Positions 16,690-24,084 of a stretch of 64,000 nt of DNA are shown piece after piece. Position 1 is the first letter of the stretch. Each line of letters begins with the position of its first letter. The translations under genes were made by a program, and so were the position numbers. Under the pieces are notes generated by a model, which saw only the letters and a list, made by a program, of their open reading frames with translations, did not search any database and was not told where the DNA came from. The DNA comes from Clostridia bacterium (GTDB taxonomy: Bacteria > Bacillota > Clostridia > Oscillospirales > CAG-272): contig JAFUNF010000012.1 in NCBI GenBank assembly GCA_017473085.1, positions 48,677-112,676 of the forward strand, written 5' to 3'.

Positions 16690-17076
16690 TTATTTTAGCT
16701 TTGAGTAGGTTTTTTGTGTGAATTTTTCGTTGAAAACTACAAATCTTTGGTGGTTGGCTTCGCCGATTAGACCGCATTCGTCGTATGCCTTGATTTCAAA
16801 GGCAATGCATCTGCCATCTACCTTAGTAACAACGGATTCTGCCCAAGCCTTCATACCAACTGGGGTTGCACTTAAGTGCTTTACCTCTATAAGTGTGCCA
16901 ACTGTTCCACTGCCCTGTTCAAGATAAGGAGTTAGGGATTTATAGGCACACTCCTCCATTAGTGCTACCATACGGGGAGTTGCAAGCACCTCTAATTCTC
17001 CACTACCAAAGACCTTGGCTGTGTCGTTTTGGGTAACTGTTATTTCAATTTTATTTGTTAAGCCTTCAGTTATCAT
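16690..17076 (-). CDS. FlK-type hotdog-fold thioesterase
   Basis: This 128-residue single hotdog domain is of the fluoroacetyl-CoA-thioesterase-like family, which hydrolyses acyl-CoA thioesters. The start of the long helix, VLATPRMVALMEECAYKSL (about residues 29-47), holds the Thr and Glu, and VKHLSATPVG (about residue 67) holds the His of the family's catalytic trio. The first codons overlap the end of the upstream regulator gene by 11 bp, and GAGGAGGG inside that gene serves as ribosome site, so translation is probably coupled. The real acyl-CoA substrate is unknown; homologues are widespread in organisms that never meet fluoroacetate. Confidence 0.8.
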   Translation of the reverse strand: MITEGLTNKIEITVTQNDTAKVFGSGELEVLATPRMVALMEECAYKSLTPYLEQGSGTVGTLIEVKHLSATPVGMKAWAESVVTKVDGRCIAFEIKAYDECGLIGEANHQRFVVFNEKFTQKTYSKLK

Positions 17077-17737
17077 CCTGACCCTCCTCGTCCAAAATTT
17101 GTTTAATTAGCCTTCTTGTCCTTACGTGTCTATACTTCAAAAGCTTGTGTGCCAAGAAAAGAATTGCTTGAACAGGCACACCTATAAAGAAGATTGGCCA
17201 GAAGGTATATGCGTTTGGTATAGATGTAAAGAAAACTAAATTCAGGTAGATACTACCAAGAAGCGTCCATGCAACAACTGACGATATAACAAAGTTAGCA
17301 ATCCAATGGAAAATGGGTCTGCCAAATAGCAAAACTACAATACAGGAAACGGGTATTGCCCACACAAAAATAATCCAAAGTGGGTTTGTACCGTTTGTTA
17401 CTGTTTCGTGTATAAAGTATAGCACAGTAGCAATAAGCCATACTGACACGCCTGCAATTGCACATAGCCAGGCATTATATGCCTTAGCATCCTTTTCTGT
17501 AATGTGGTCCTCTTTAACCTTTGCTTCCTCTTCACCAATCAGGTCATTCATAGTAATGCCGTAAAATTGGCAAAGCTCATAGAGTACGTTTAAATCAGGC
17601 AAGGTATCACCCTTTTCCCAACGGGAAATAGCCTTATCGGAATAATTTAATTTTTCTGCCAAATCTGCTTGAGTAAGTCCCTTTTGCTTACGAAGGGAGC
17701 CAAGATTTTTGGCAACCTGTGATTTTATATCTTTCAT
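17066..17737 (-). CDS. Membrane-bound XRE-family regulator
   Basis: The ATG at 17737 is chosen because AAAGGAC precedes it; a longer reading from 17857 would run through the promoter. The 223-residue product has an N-terminal helix-turn-helix (residues about 8-62, with GLTQADLAEKLNYSDKAISR as the recognition part) and a short linker. Four hydrophobic segments follow, starting AWLCAIAGVSVWLIATVLYF. Membrane-anchored XRE regulators of this shape are common in Clostridia. It is the first gene of a two-gene unit with the thioesterase. Its targets and signal are unknown. Confidence 0.8.
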   Translation of the reverse strand: MKDIKSQVAKNLGSLRKQKGLTQADLAEKLNYSDKAISRWEKGDTLPDLNVLYELCQFYGITMNDLIGEEEAKVKEDHITEKDAKAYNAWLCAIAGVSVWLIATVLYFIHETVTNGTNPLWIIFVWAIPVSCIVVLLFGRPIFHWIANFVISSVVAWTLLGSIYLNLVFFTSIPNAYTFWPIFFIGVPVQAILFLAHKLLKYRHVRTRRLIKQILDEEGQDDN

Positions 17738-17847
17738 AATTATCTGTCCTTTATTAGTCTTAGCTCCCTTTTTTCGACAAATTTGCGAGGGAGTGTCTGT
17801 TTTTTTAGGGTGTATTTGAAAAATTTGAAAATCCATACTTTTTCTAT

Positions 17848-17876
17848 ATTTTAGCATATATATTATAAAAAGTCAA
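17848..17876 (-). promoter_or_regulatory. Promoter of the XRE-thioesterase unit
   Basis: Reverse-strand TTGACT (17876-17871) and TAAAAT (17853-17848) have a 17-base spacer ending in TGC. Confidence 0.65.
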
Positions 17877-17969
17877 GGTTTTTCTGTAATTCTACAATTT
17901 GTAGAGTGGTTTTTCTACTTTTTTGGGGGCTGAGAATTTTTTCTTTAGACTCTAAAAACAGTTCTGTCC

Positions 17970-17998
17970 TTTACTTTTTGTGTCTCCTTTGCTAAAAT
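17970..17998 (+). promoter_or_regulatory. Promoter of the acyltransferase/GT8 operon
   Basis: TTTACT (17970-17975) and TAAAAT (17993-17998) have a 17-base spacer ending in TGC, about 55 bases before the GTG start. Confidence 0.55.
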
Positions 17999-18053
17999 AT
18001 GGGTGTCATTATGGCACGAAATGGTGCCTACCTACACTAACAAGGAGGAAATC

Positions 18054-18839
18054 GTGGACAAGAGAAAGGTTATCTATTACGAGGACGAATTAAACGACGA
18101 ATTTTCTGTTACGCAAATTACGCCTAAGAAGATTGACGAGAATTACGTTTACTACAATCCCTCAATATGGAAAAGAATTACTCACTTCTTTTGGTATAGA
18201 GTTGTCTTTACTCCTATTGCCTTCTTCCATACTAAGCTTGTGCTACACCACAAGATAGTAAACAAGAAGCTACTTAAGAAGTTCAAGAATACAGGCTACT
18301 TTATTTATGGCAATCACACAAATGATATTGGCGATGCCTTTATGCCTAATATGTTGAACATTCCTAAGGACAATTATATGATTGTTCATCCTAACAACGT
18401 ATCTATGCCCTTCCTTGGAAGAATTACTCCATCCTTGGGTGCTATTCCCTTGCCTGAGGGTAAAACCGCTTACAAAAACTTCACTGCTTGTATTGAAAAA
18501 AGAATTAAGGAAAAATGCTGTATTGTTATTTATCCTGAGGCTCATATCTGGCCCTACTACACTAAGATAAGACCCTTTACAGACGTTTCCTTTGCTTATC
18601 CATTAAAGTTAGACGTTCCGACCTTCTGCTTTACTAACACCTATCAAAAGAGGCGTTTTTCCAAAAAGCCTAAGATTGTAACATATATTGACGGTCCATT
18701 TTATCCAAACACCGACCTTAATCCCAAGGAGCAAAGAAAGCACCTTCGTGAGCAGGTTTATGAGTGTATGTGTGACAGAGCGAAAAACTCAAATGTTGAG
18801 GTTATTAAGTATGTAAAAAAGGAAATTAGAGATGATTAA
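18054..18839 (+). CDS. PlsC-like acyltransferase
   Basis: The start is GTG at 18054, with AAGGAGGA five bases upstream. This gives 261 residues. The protein belongs to the glycerolipid acyltransferase group: YGNHTNDIGDAF (His near 80) stands where PlsC has NHxxxxD, and IYPEAHIW matches the second conserved block. The spacing from His to Asp is one residue longer than usual (HX5D), a variant worth noting. There is no full transmembrane segment beyond a hydrophobic stretch near residues 40-58. It overlaps the following GT8 gene by 8 bp, so it is the first gene of a three-gene lipid/sugar operon. Confidence 0.75.
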   Translation: MDKRKVIYYEDELNDEFSVTQITPKKIDENYVYYNPSIWKRITHFFWYRVVFTPIAFFHTKLVLHHKIVNKKLLKKFKNTGYFIYGNHTNDIGDAFMPNMLNIPKDNYMIVHPNNVSMPFLGRITPSLGAIPLPEGKTAYKNFTACIEKRIKEKCCIVIYPEAHIWPYYTKIRPFTDVSFAYPLKLDVPTFCFTNTYQKRRFSKKPKIVTYIDGPFYPNTDLNPKEQRKHLREQVYECMCDRAKNSNVEVIKYVKKEIRDD

Positions 18840-19662
18840 TATTTTATATTGCGGAAACTACAAGGTTTTTGATGGCATGCTGACCGCTTCCTTGTCTATT
18901 CTCAAAAGAAGCGCGTGTGACGAGCCGATTACCTTCCACATTTTCACAATGGACGTGTCCCACTTGAAGGAGGACTATTTACCAGTTAATGAAAATCAGC
19001 TTAAATTCTTTAATGACGTTATCAAGGAATACAATCCTGAAAACAATGCTGTTTTAGTTGACGTAACTCCGTATTACAAGGAATACTTTGCAGGTTGTCC
19101 AAACGAGAATGCCTACTGCTCTCCTTACACGTTAATAAGACTATTTGCAGACCTTGTTGATATGCCAGATAAGGTGCTTTACCTTGATTGTGACCTTTTG
19201 TTTAACAAGGATATTCACTTGCTTTATGATAAGGACTTAGAGGACTATGAATACTTTGCCTCAAGAGACCATTATGGTAAATTTCTTATTTATCCCAACT
19301 ACATTAATGCAGGCGTTATTTTATTTAATATGAAGAAATGCAAGGAAACAGGTCTTTTCCAAAAGGCACGCGAGTGGATACAGAAAAAGAAGCTTGTTTT
19401 CGCAGACCAAAGTGCTATAATTCGTTCCACAACGAAGAGACGAGTGCTTTCACAACGCTTTAACGACCAGAAATTCTTATACAAAAATACGGTTATTCGT
19501 CATTTTTCAAAGAGACTTTTCTGGCTTCCATACCCACACACAGAAAACATTAAGCAATGGCACGTAAGTCGCGTGCATAAGGTTTTCAAGTATTATAATT
19601 TTGACGATATTCTTTTTGAATATATATATTTGAAGGAAAAATTTTTGAGGGAGTTCAAATAA
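18832..19662 (+). CDS. Glycosyltransferase family 8 protein
   Basis: This 276-residue GT-A fold glycosyltransferase uses a nucleotide sugar. The metal-binding DxD is DCD in VLYLDCDLLF (about residue 121). INAGVILFNM (about 157) is the conserved GT8 substrate region, and the C-terminal VIRHFSKR resembles the HxxG/HF metal-ligand region. There is no signal peptide or membrane helix, so it acts at the cytoplasmic face of the membrane. The start codon overlaps the end of the acyltransferase gene, and its stop TAA overlaps the ATG of the next gene as TAATG, so the three are translationally linked. Confidence 0.85.
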   Translation: MINILYCGNYKVFDGMLTASLSILKRSACDEPITFHIFTMDVSHLKEDYLPVNENQLKFFNDVIKEYNPENNAVLVDVTPYYKEYFAGCPNENAYCSPYTLIRLFADLVDMPDKVLYLDCDLLFNKDIHLLYDKDLEDYEYFASRDHYGKFLIYPNYINAGVILFNMKKCKETGLFQKAREWIQKKKLVFADQSAIIRSTTKRRVLSQRFNDQKFLYKNTVIRHFSKRLFWLPYPHTENIKQWHVSRVHKVFKYYNFDDILFEYIYLKEKFLREFK

Positions 19663-21464
19663 TGAAGACAATTCCAATTTTCTATGCTTGTGATGATGCT
19701 TTTGTAAAATATACAATAGTTTCACTCAGCTCAATGATTAAAAATGCGTCCTTGGAATACAAGTACAAGGTTCATGTATTAAGCACCAACATTTCTGACG
19801 ATATGAAGAGCAGATTAAGCGCTCTTCAAAATGATAATTTTGAGGTTGTGTTTGCAGACGTTAACGAGTATTTAGACTCAGTTGAAAAGGAGCTTCCTCT
19901 AAGACACTACTACTCTGTTACTACCTATTACAGACTTTTCATTTCTGAAATGTATCCCGAATACGACAAGGCTATTTATATTGATAGTGACACTATCGTT
20001 TTAGGAGATATTAGTGAGCTTTACAATACTGATATTGGCGATTTCTATATGGCAGGCTGTCGCGAGCAAGCTATGGAGCAGGTTGACGTTTATGGCACCT
20101 ATTGTGAAAAAGTTGTTGGTGTTAGCAGACACGAATTTTTCAATGCAGGTATGATGCTTATTAACTGCCGTCAATTCCGTGAAAAGCAAATTTTAAAGAA
20201 TTTCGTTAAAACCCTTGACGAGTATAACTTTATCGTTACACAGGACGAGGACTACCTAAACTATCTTTGCAAGGACCACGTTTATTGGCTCGACCAAAAA
20301 TGGAACACCGAGCTTACCGATGGACTTGAATACCCTTACGATTACAGAGGGGCTAATATTCTCCACTACATTATGGTAAACAAGCCTTGGCACTATCACG
20401 ATTGCCGGGGTGCTGACATTTTCTGGTCCTATGCAGAAAAGACCTCTGTTTACGATATGCTAAAGGCAGAGCTTGAAGCATACACAGATGAGCAAAGAAT
20501 AAGAGATGCAGAGTCTGCAAAAAATCTTTATCAAATGGCTATTGACGAAACAAATCGTGAGGATAATTTCTTAAATCGATTAAAAAAAAACAAAACCCCA
20601 TACAGAGTTGAGCTTGAGGAAAAAATAGCACAATACGAGCGCGAGGGCAGATTCGACGAGGACGTTGAGGATGACCCACCCTCAAGACAAATTATGCCTG
20701 ACGAAATTGACTATCTCAGGAGAAGTCCAATTGCCAAGCTAAAAACAAAGGTTGCTCACGAAAAGGCTAAGGTTTTCTTGAAAACCATTCTTGATAAAAA
20801 AATTATGATTATCAAGGATATAAAGGGCGTTGAAAATTGGCAAAATTTAAAGAGTGGTGCAATAATTACCTGTAATCACTTCAATGCCTTTGATAGCTTT
20901 GCTATTCAAGAGGCTTATCACGCATCAAAAAAGTGGCCAAAGCAAAAGTTTTACAGAGTTATTAAGGAAGGCAATTACACCTCGTTCCCAGGCTTTTTTG
21001 GAGAGCTTATGCGTCACTTCTACACACTTCCCTTGTCCTCAAATTTAAAGACAATGGTTAAGTTTACAGAGGCTACGAATACACTTCTACAAAAGGGCAA
21101 CTACATTCTCTTCTACCCCGAGCAGGCTATGTGGTGGAATTACAGAAAGCCAAGACCTGTAAAGCCAGGTGCTTACAAGTTTGCAGTTAAAAACAACGTG
21201 CCTGTGCTCCCTTGCTTCATTACAATGAGGGACTCAGGTATTCTTGGTGAGGATTTAAGAAAATCTATTAAGGACTTTGACGTTGATGAAAACTTTATTC
21301 CAAATGGTTATTTCGTTCAAGAATACACTATCCATATAGGCGAGCCTATTTATCCTAAGTCAGAGCTTAGCTACAAGGAAAATATGGAATATATGGCAAG
21401 CGAAAACTTCCGTGCTTGGAAGGAGATTTACGAAAAGGAATATCAAACAACACTTAAATACTAA
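19662..21464 (+). CDS. Fusion of GT8 glycosyltransferase and PlsC acyltransferase
   Basis: This 600-residue protein joins two enzymes. Residues 1-280 are a GT8 domain (DxD as D108-S-D110 in YIDSDTIV, FNAGMMLIN near 163, ILHYIMVNKPWHY near 233). A charged helical linker follows to about 380. Residues 385-600 are a PlsC-type acyltransferase with canonical NHFNAFD (His 406, Asp 411) and FYPEQAMWW as the second block. The order of activities suggests that a lipid is glycosylated and acylated by one protein. It closes the operon with a separate acyltransferase and a separate GT8. The product is unknown; a membrane glycolipid or lipid anchor is an inference. Confidence 0.85.
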   Translation: MKTIPIFYACDDAFVKYTIVSLSSMIKNASLEYKYKVHVLSTNISDDMKSRLSALQNDNFEVVFADVNEYLDSVEKELPLRHYYSVTTYYRLFISEMYPEYDKAIYIDSDTIVLGDISELYNTDIGDFYMAGCREQAMEQVDVYGTYCEKVVGVSRHEFFNAGMMLINCRQFREKQILKNFVKTLDEYNFIVTQDEDYLNYLCKDHVYWLDQKWNTELTDGLEYPYDYRGANILHYIMVNKPWHYHDCRGADIFWSYAEKTSVYDMLKAELEAYTDEQRIRDAESAKNLYQMAIDETNREDNFLNRLKKNKTPYRVELEEKIAQYEREGRFDEDVEDDPPSRQIMPDEIDYLRRSPIAKLKTKVAHEKAKVFLKTILDKKIMIIKDIKGVENWQNLKSGAIITCNHFNAFDSFAIQEAYHASKKWPKQKFYRVIKEGNYTSFPGFFGELMRHFYTLPLSSNLKTMVKFTEATNTLLQKGNYILFYPEQAMWWNYRKPRPVKPGAYKFAVKNNVPVLPCFITMRDSGILGEDLRKSIKDFDVDENFIPNGYFVQEYTIHIGEPIYPKSELSYKENMEYMASENFRAWKEIYEKEYQTTLKY

Positions 21465-21477
21465 CAAAAAAGCTTGA

Positions 21478-21735
21478 CGGACTTAGCGTGTTATCCTTAA
21501 CGGAGAACACGCTAAAACTAAGTTTGCCCTCGGGGCAAGTGAAGTTATCTGCGATAGTGAAGTTCACTTTGTGAGTGAAGTTTCGCCTGCGGCGAAGTAG
21601 GGGTTCCCCGAGACGAATGAAATGAGGCTTGGGGGTTCCCGAAGTGGTGGGTAAACTTAACTTCACTGCAAGCGTAAGCTACGCAACTTCACTGTGCATA
21701 GCACAACTTCACTTTTGCGATAGCAAAAACTTCAC
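21478..21735. repeat. Array of short hairpins separated by GTGAAGTT / AACTTCAC repeats
   Basis: This non-coding block holds three GTGAAGTT copies on the left and four (A)ACTTCAC copies on the right, which together form a larger inverted arrangement. Each spacer is itself a small palindrome: TATC-TGC-GATA, TTCGCC-TGC-GGCGAA, TGTGC-ATA-GCACA, TTTTGC-GATA-GCAAAA. The centre has two GGGGTTCCC blocks, and the left end has AGCGTGTT...AACACGCT and TTGCCC-TCG-GGGCAA. No reading frame is supported. It looks like a dispersed structured repeat, perhaps built by repeated hairpin insertion. Confidence 0.75.
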
Positions 21736-21746
21736 AAACAGAAAAA

Positions 21747-21790
21747 GAGAGAACATTTCGGTTACTACGAACCGAAATGTTCTCTCTTTT
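21747..21790. terminator. Bidirectional terminator between the lipid operon and the LRR gene
   Basis: A 17-bp perfect stem GAGAGAACATTTCGGTT (21747-21763) pairs with 21770-21786, with A- and T-runs outside. It serves both convergent transcripts. Confidence 0.9.
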
Positions 21791-21801
21791 TTTGTTTGAT
21801 G

Positions 21802-23433
21802 TTATTCCTTAGGATTTAAAATTGCACTAACCTGTGTATAGGTTATTGTTGATGCACTTGTGCTTACGGTTTCGTTTTCTATGTAGTAAACGCTCTCTCC
21901 TCCGATTACAAAGCCACAGAAGTAAAGGGCTGTGTCCTCGTAGCCGTCAATGCCACCAATCTTAATTGCAATTTCGTCGTAGGATTTTTCTGTATAGTCA
22001 ACCATTGCAATCTTTTCGTGTGCCTTGTTGCCCTGTGTGTCGATTAGGTTACCATTGAATGGTGAGCTTGCATTTTCGCCAACGGCTAAAACGCCAAGCT
22101 TAAGGTTCTCGAAGTGTACCTTGTAATCATCAACGAGGTCCTTATCTACTACAAAGCTATGCATCATAGCCTTGCTACCTGGAATTTCACTATTTGAATA
22201 GCCTCTTGCGTGGATTAGCTTGTCAAGTGTTTCGATTACATTTTCCTCGCCACACTCACGACTACACTCGGTATAAACCTTGTATTCACTCATAAATGCT
22301 TGACCTACAAACGTCTTTTTGATTTCATCGCTTGGTGCGTGCTGATCGTTATAGAATGCCTTACATTTATTGTAGCCATATACAATGTAGTAGCCTGTTG
22401 CAATTTCGCCAACCTTTTTACCTGTTAGCTCCTCGTACTCTGCCTCGGTGCATACAATCGCATCGTAAATTCTGTTAAGACCAACACAATTTTCGCCTGT
22501 TGCCTCGTCAGCAGCCTTAAATCTTGCTTGAAGAGCAAGTGCTTGCTCCTTTGTACCTGTGTAAACAAAGGTTATATTTTTTGGGTTATTGTTAGTTCCA
22601 CTAACGCCGTTAGTTTTAGCTCCCTCCCAGTGGAACATATTTGATGGTGGCTCACTTGTTACGCTTGATCCATAGAAGGTTTCAGGTAAATACCAAACAG
22701 AGCCACTTGTAGCACAGTCGGACATTGAACCAGCCATTGTTTGAAGATTTGCACCAAAAACAATTGTTTTTAGCTTCGAGCAGGAGGCAAACGCTCCACC
22801 CTTAATCTCTGTTACGCAGTTAGGAAATACTATTGTTTCAAGTGATGTACATTTTTGAAAAAAGTTTAATGGAATATAGCTAATGTTATATCCTTCTCCA
22901 AACGTAACTTCTTTGAGTGAAGTGCAGCTTGCAAAATGATTTTGTCCATTGTAGGTTGTCAATGTGCCTGGAATAACAATACTTTCAAGCTTTGAGCACG
23001 CCTCAAAGCATCCCCACTCGAACGTTGTAACCGCGGTATTCTCTGGAAAAACAACCTCAACAAGAGCCTGACCATAGTTCTCATTTTTGCCACCATTCAA
23101 TTGAGCGGTGATTTTGATAACATTTAACGGAATCTCAATTCTTATGATACTGTTCTTTCCGTATTCCTTAGTAAATGCAGTATTTACTCGAGTAAAATCC
23201 AAGCTAAAGCTTGTAGAGCTTTTAACAATATAACGTGCAGGATATGTGTGATATTCTGTGCCATCATAAAGTACAACTCTTGCCGTTTCATCTGTTGACA
23301 TATCGGTTAGGTCAATTGTATCGCTTGTTTCAACTGTACCAAATTCGTTTGTCGAAGCAGCACTTACCGAAAATGAAAGCACACATACAAGTGACACAAC
23401 CATTATAGCTATTAATAAAAGCTTTCTTTTCAT
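21802..23433 (-). CDS. Secreted BspA-like leucine-rich-repeat protein with conserved C-terminal module
   Basis: The start ATG at 23433 follows AAGGAG. The 543-residue product has a signal peptide (MKRKLLLIAIMVV...SVSAAS). LRR_5/BspA-type repeats (units such as CSKLESIVIPGTL and CTSLETIVFPNCV) occupy about residues 100-240. The last ~185 residues form a separate alpha/beta module (from about GYNKCKAFY) that is almost identical to the C-terminus of the gene at 24085. There is no LPXTG motif or membrane anchor. BspA-like proteins usually act as surface adhesins, and the role of the C-terminal module is not known to me. A truncated copy of the neighbouring small gene lies 63 bp upstream. Confidence 0.8.
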   Translation of the reverse strand: MKRKLLLIAIMVVSLVCVLSFSVSAASTNEFGTVETSDTIDLTDMSTDETARVVLYDGTEYHTYPARYIVKSSTSFSLDFTRVNTAFTKEYGKNSIIRIEIPLNVIKITAQLNGGKNENYGQALVEVVFPENTAVTTFEWGCFEACSKLESIVIPGTLTTYNGQNHFASCTSLKEVTFGEGYNISYIPLNFFQKCTSLETIVFPNCVTEIKGGAFASCSKLKTIVFGANLQTMAGSMSDCATSGSVWYLPETFYGSSVTSEPPSNMFHWEGAKTNGVSGTNNNPKNITFVYTGTKEQALALQARFKAADEATGENCVGLNRIYDAIVCTEAEYEELTGKKVGEIATGYYIVYGYNKCKAFYNDQHAPSDEIKKTFVGQAFMSEYKVYTECSRECGEENVIETLDKLIHARGYSNSEIPGSKAMMHSFVVDKDLVDDYKVHFENLKLGVLAVGENASSPFNGNLIDTQGNKAHEKIAMVDYTEKSYDEIAIKIGGIDGYEDTALYFCGFVIGGESVYYIENETVSTSASTITYTQVSAILNPKE

Positions 23434-23495
23434 AAAATTCTCCTTATACTGTTGCAAGGGCACATTTTGTATTAGTGCCCTTGCCAATTGTTATT

Positions 23496-23530
23496 TTAGA
23501 ACAATAAGTCCTTAATATCTGCAGTAGAAG
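23496..23530 (-). pseudogene. 35-bp copy of the 3' end of the small gene at 23763
   Basis: The reverse strand again encodes TSTADIKDLLF followed by TAA, matching the last codons of the 55-codon gene with only two base differences. An in-frame TGA cuts it off upstream. Confidence 0.7.
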
Positions 23531-23537
23531 TTCACAC

Positions 23538-23619
23538 GCCTTCCCCTTGAGGGGAAGGGGGACCACGTCCACAAAATTAAAAATACGCAAATGCTACAAT
23601 TAGTGGTGGATGAGGTGTT
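23538..23619. repeat. Short palindromic repeat element, copy 1
   Basis: CCTTCCCCTTGAGGGGAAGG at one end and GGTGGATGAGGTG at the other bound this 82-bp element. The same end sequences recur at 23702-23754 and 24004-24082. Confidence 0.65.
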
Positions 23620-23632
23620 GAATTTCTCTACA

Positions 23633-23696
23633 TTAGAACAATAAGTCCTTAATATCTGCCGTTGAAGTACCCTTTGTTACCTCTACCTCGCCCTCG
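23633..23696 (-). pseudogene. 64-bp copy of the 3' end of the small gene at 23763
   Basis: It is identical to the 3' end of the 55-codon gene over 64 bases apart from one substitution, and it encodes EGEVEVTKGTSTADIKDLLF and a stop. Upstream it joins a palindromic repeat instead of the remainder of the gene. Confidence 0.75.
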
Positions 23697-23701
23697 TAAT
23701 A

Positions 23702-23754
23702 GCCTTCCCCTTTGTTCGGAGGGGAAGGTGTCTGCATAGCAGACGGATGAGGTG
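23702..23754. repeat. Short palindromic repeat element, copy 2
   Basis: GCCTTCCCC...GGGGAAGG, the inner hairpin GTCTGC-ATA-GCAGAC and the end GGATGAGGTG repeat the design of the elements at 23538 and 24004. It fills the space between the full small gene and its 64-bp copy. Confidence 0.65.
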
Positions 23755-23762
23755 TAGTCCTA

Positions 23763-23930
23763 TTAGAACAATAAGTCCTTAATATCTGCTGTTGAAGTAC
23801 CCTTTGTTACCTCTACCTCGCCCTCGCCGAAGTCAAATGTCTCCGTTGAGGTTGCAATATCATTAGGAGAAAACTCCATTATGTCCTCGCTTGAGATTAT
23901 TTCAAGCTTATATTCTGGTTTAATATACAT
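23763..23930 (-). CDS. 55-residue acidic protein between two LRR genes
   Basis: The reverse strand has AAGGAGGAG six bases before ATG at 23930 and an open frame of 55 codons ending TAA at 23763. The product starts MYIKPEYKLEIISSE and ends KGTSTADIKDLLF. It has no signal peptide and no cysteines, so it is not an obvious lanthipeptide precursor. Small proteins with a Y-x-x-P-E start and an acidic body are frequent in Clostridia, but I know of no assigned function. Two partial copies of its 3' end lie directly downstream. Its position between two secreted LRR genes may mean a shared transcript. The strong ribosome site supports real translation. Confidence 0.7.
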   Translation of the reverse strand: MYIKPEYKLEIISSEDIMEFSPNDIATSTETFDFGEGEVEVTKGTSTADIKDLLF

Positions 23931-24003
23931 CTTTTACTCCTCCTTACTTGGATTTAAAATATAAATTTTTTATTGTGGAGATTTCACGCTACTTTGTAGC
24001 TAC

Positions 24004-24082
24004 ACCTCATCCACCGCTGATGTTTGCTTCTGCTTACATTTAGCTTAGTGGTTGCGGTCCCCCTTCCCCTCAAGGGGAAGGC
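24004..24082. repeat. Short palindromic repeat element, copy 3
   Basis: CACCTCATCCACC at the left and CCTTCCCCTCAAGGGGAAGG at the right match copy 1 in inverted orientation. The element ends two bases before the stop codon of the large LRR gene and may affect its transcript end. Confidence 0.65.
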
Positions 24083-24084
24083 TG

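Noticed and set aside
21478-21735. The GTGAAGTT/AACTTCAC array as a CRISPR.
   Set aside because: Repeats are only 8 bp, switch orientation, and the spacers are palindromes of 10-18 bp; no cas gene is present.
23763-23930. The 55-residue protein as a lanthipeptide or sactipeptide precursor.
   Set aside because: It has no cysteine, no double-Gly leader end, and no modifying enzyme gene nearby.
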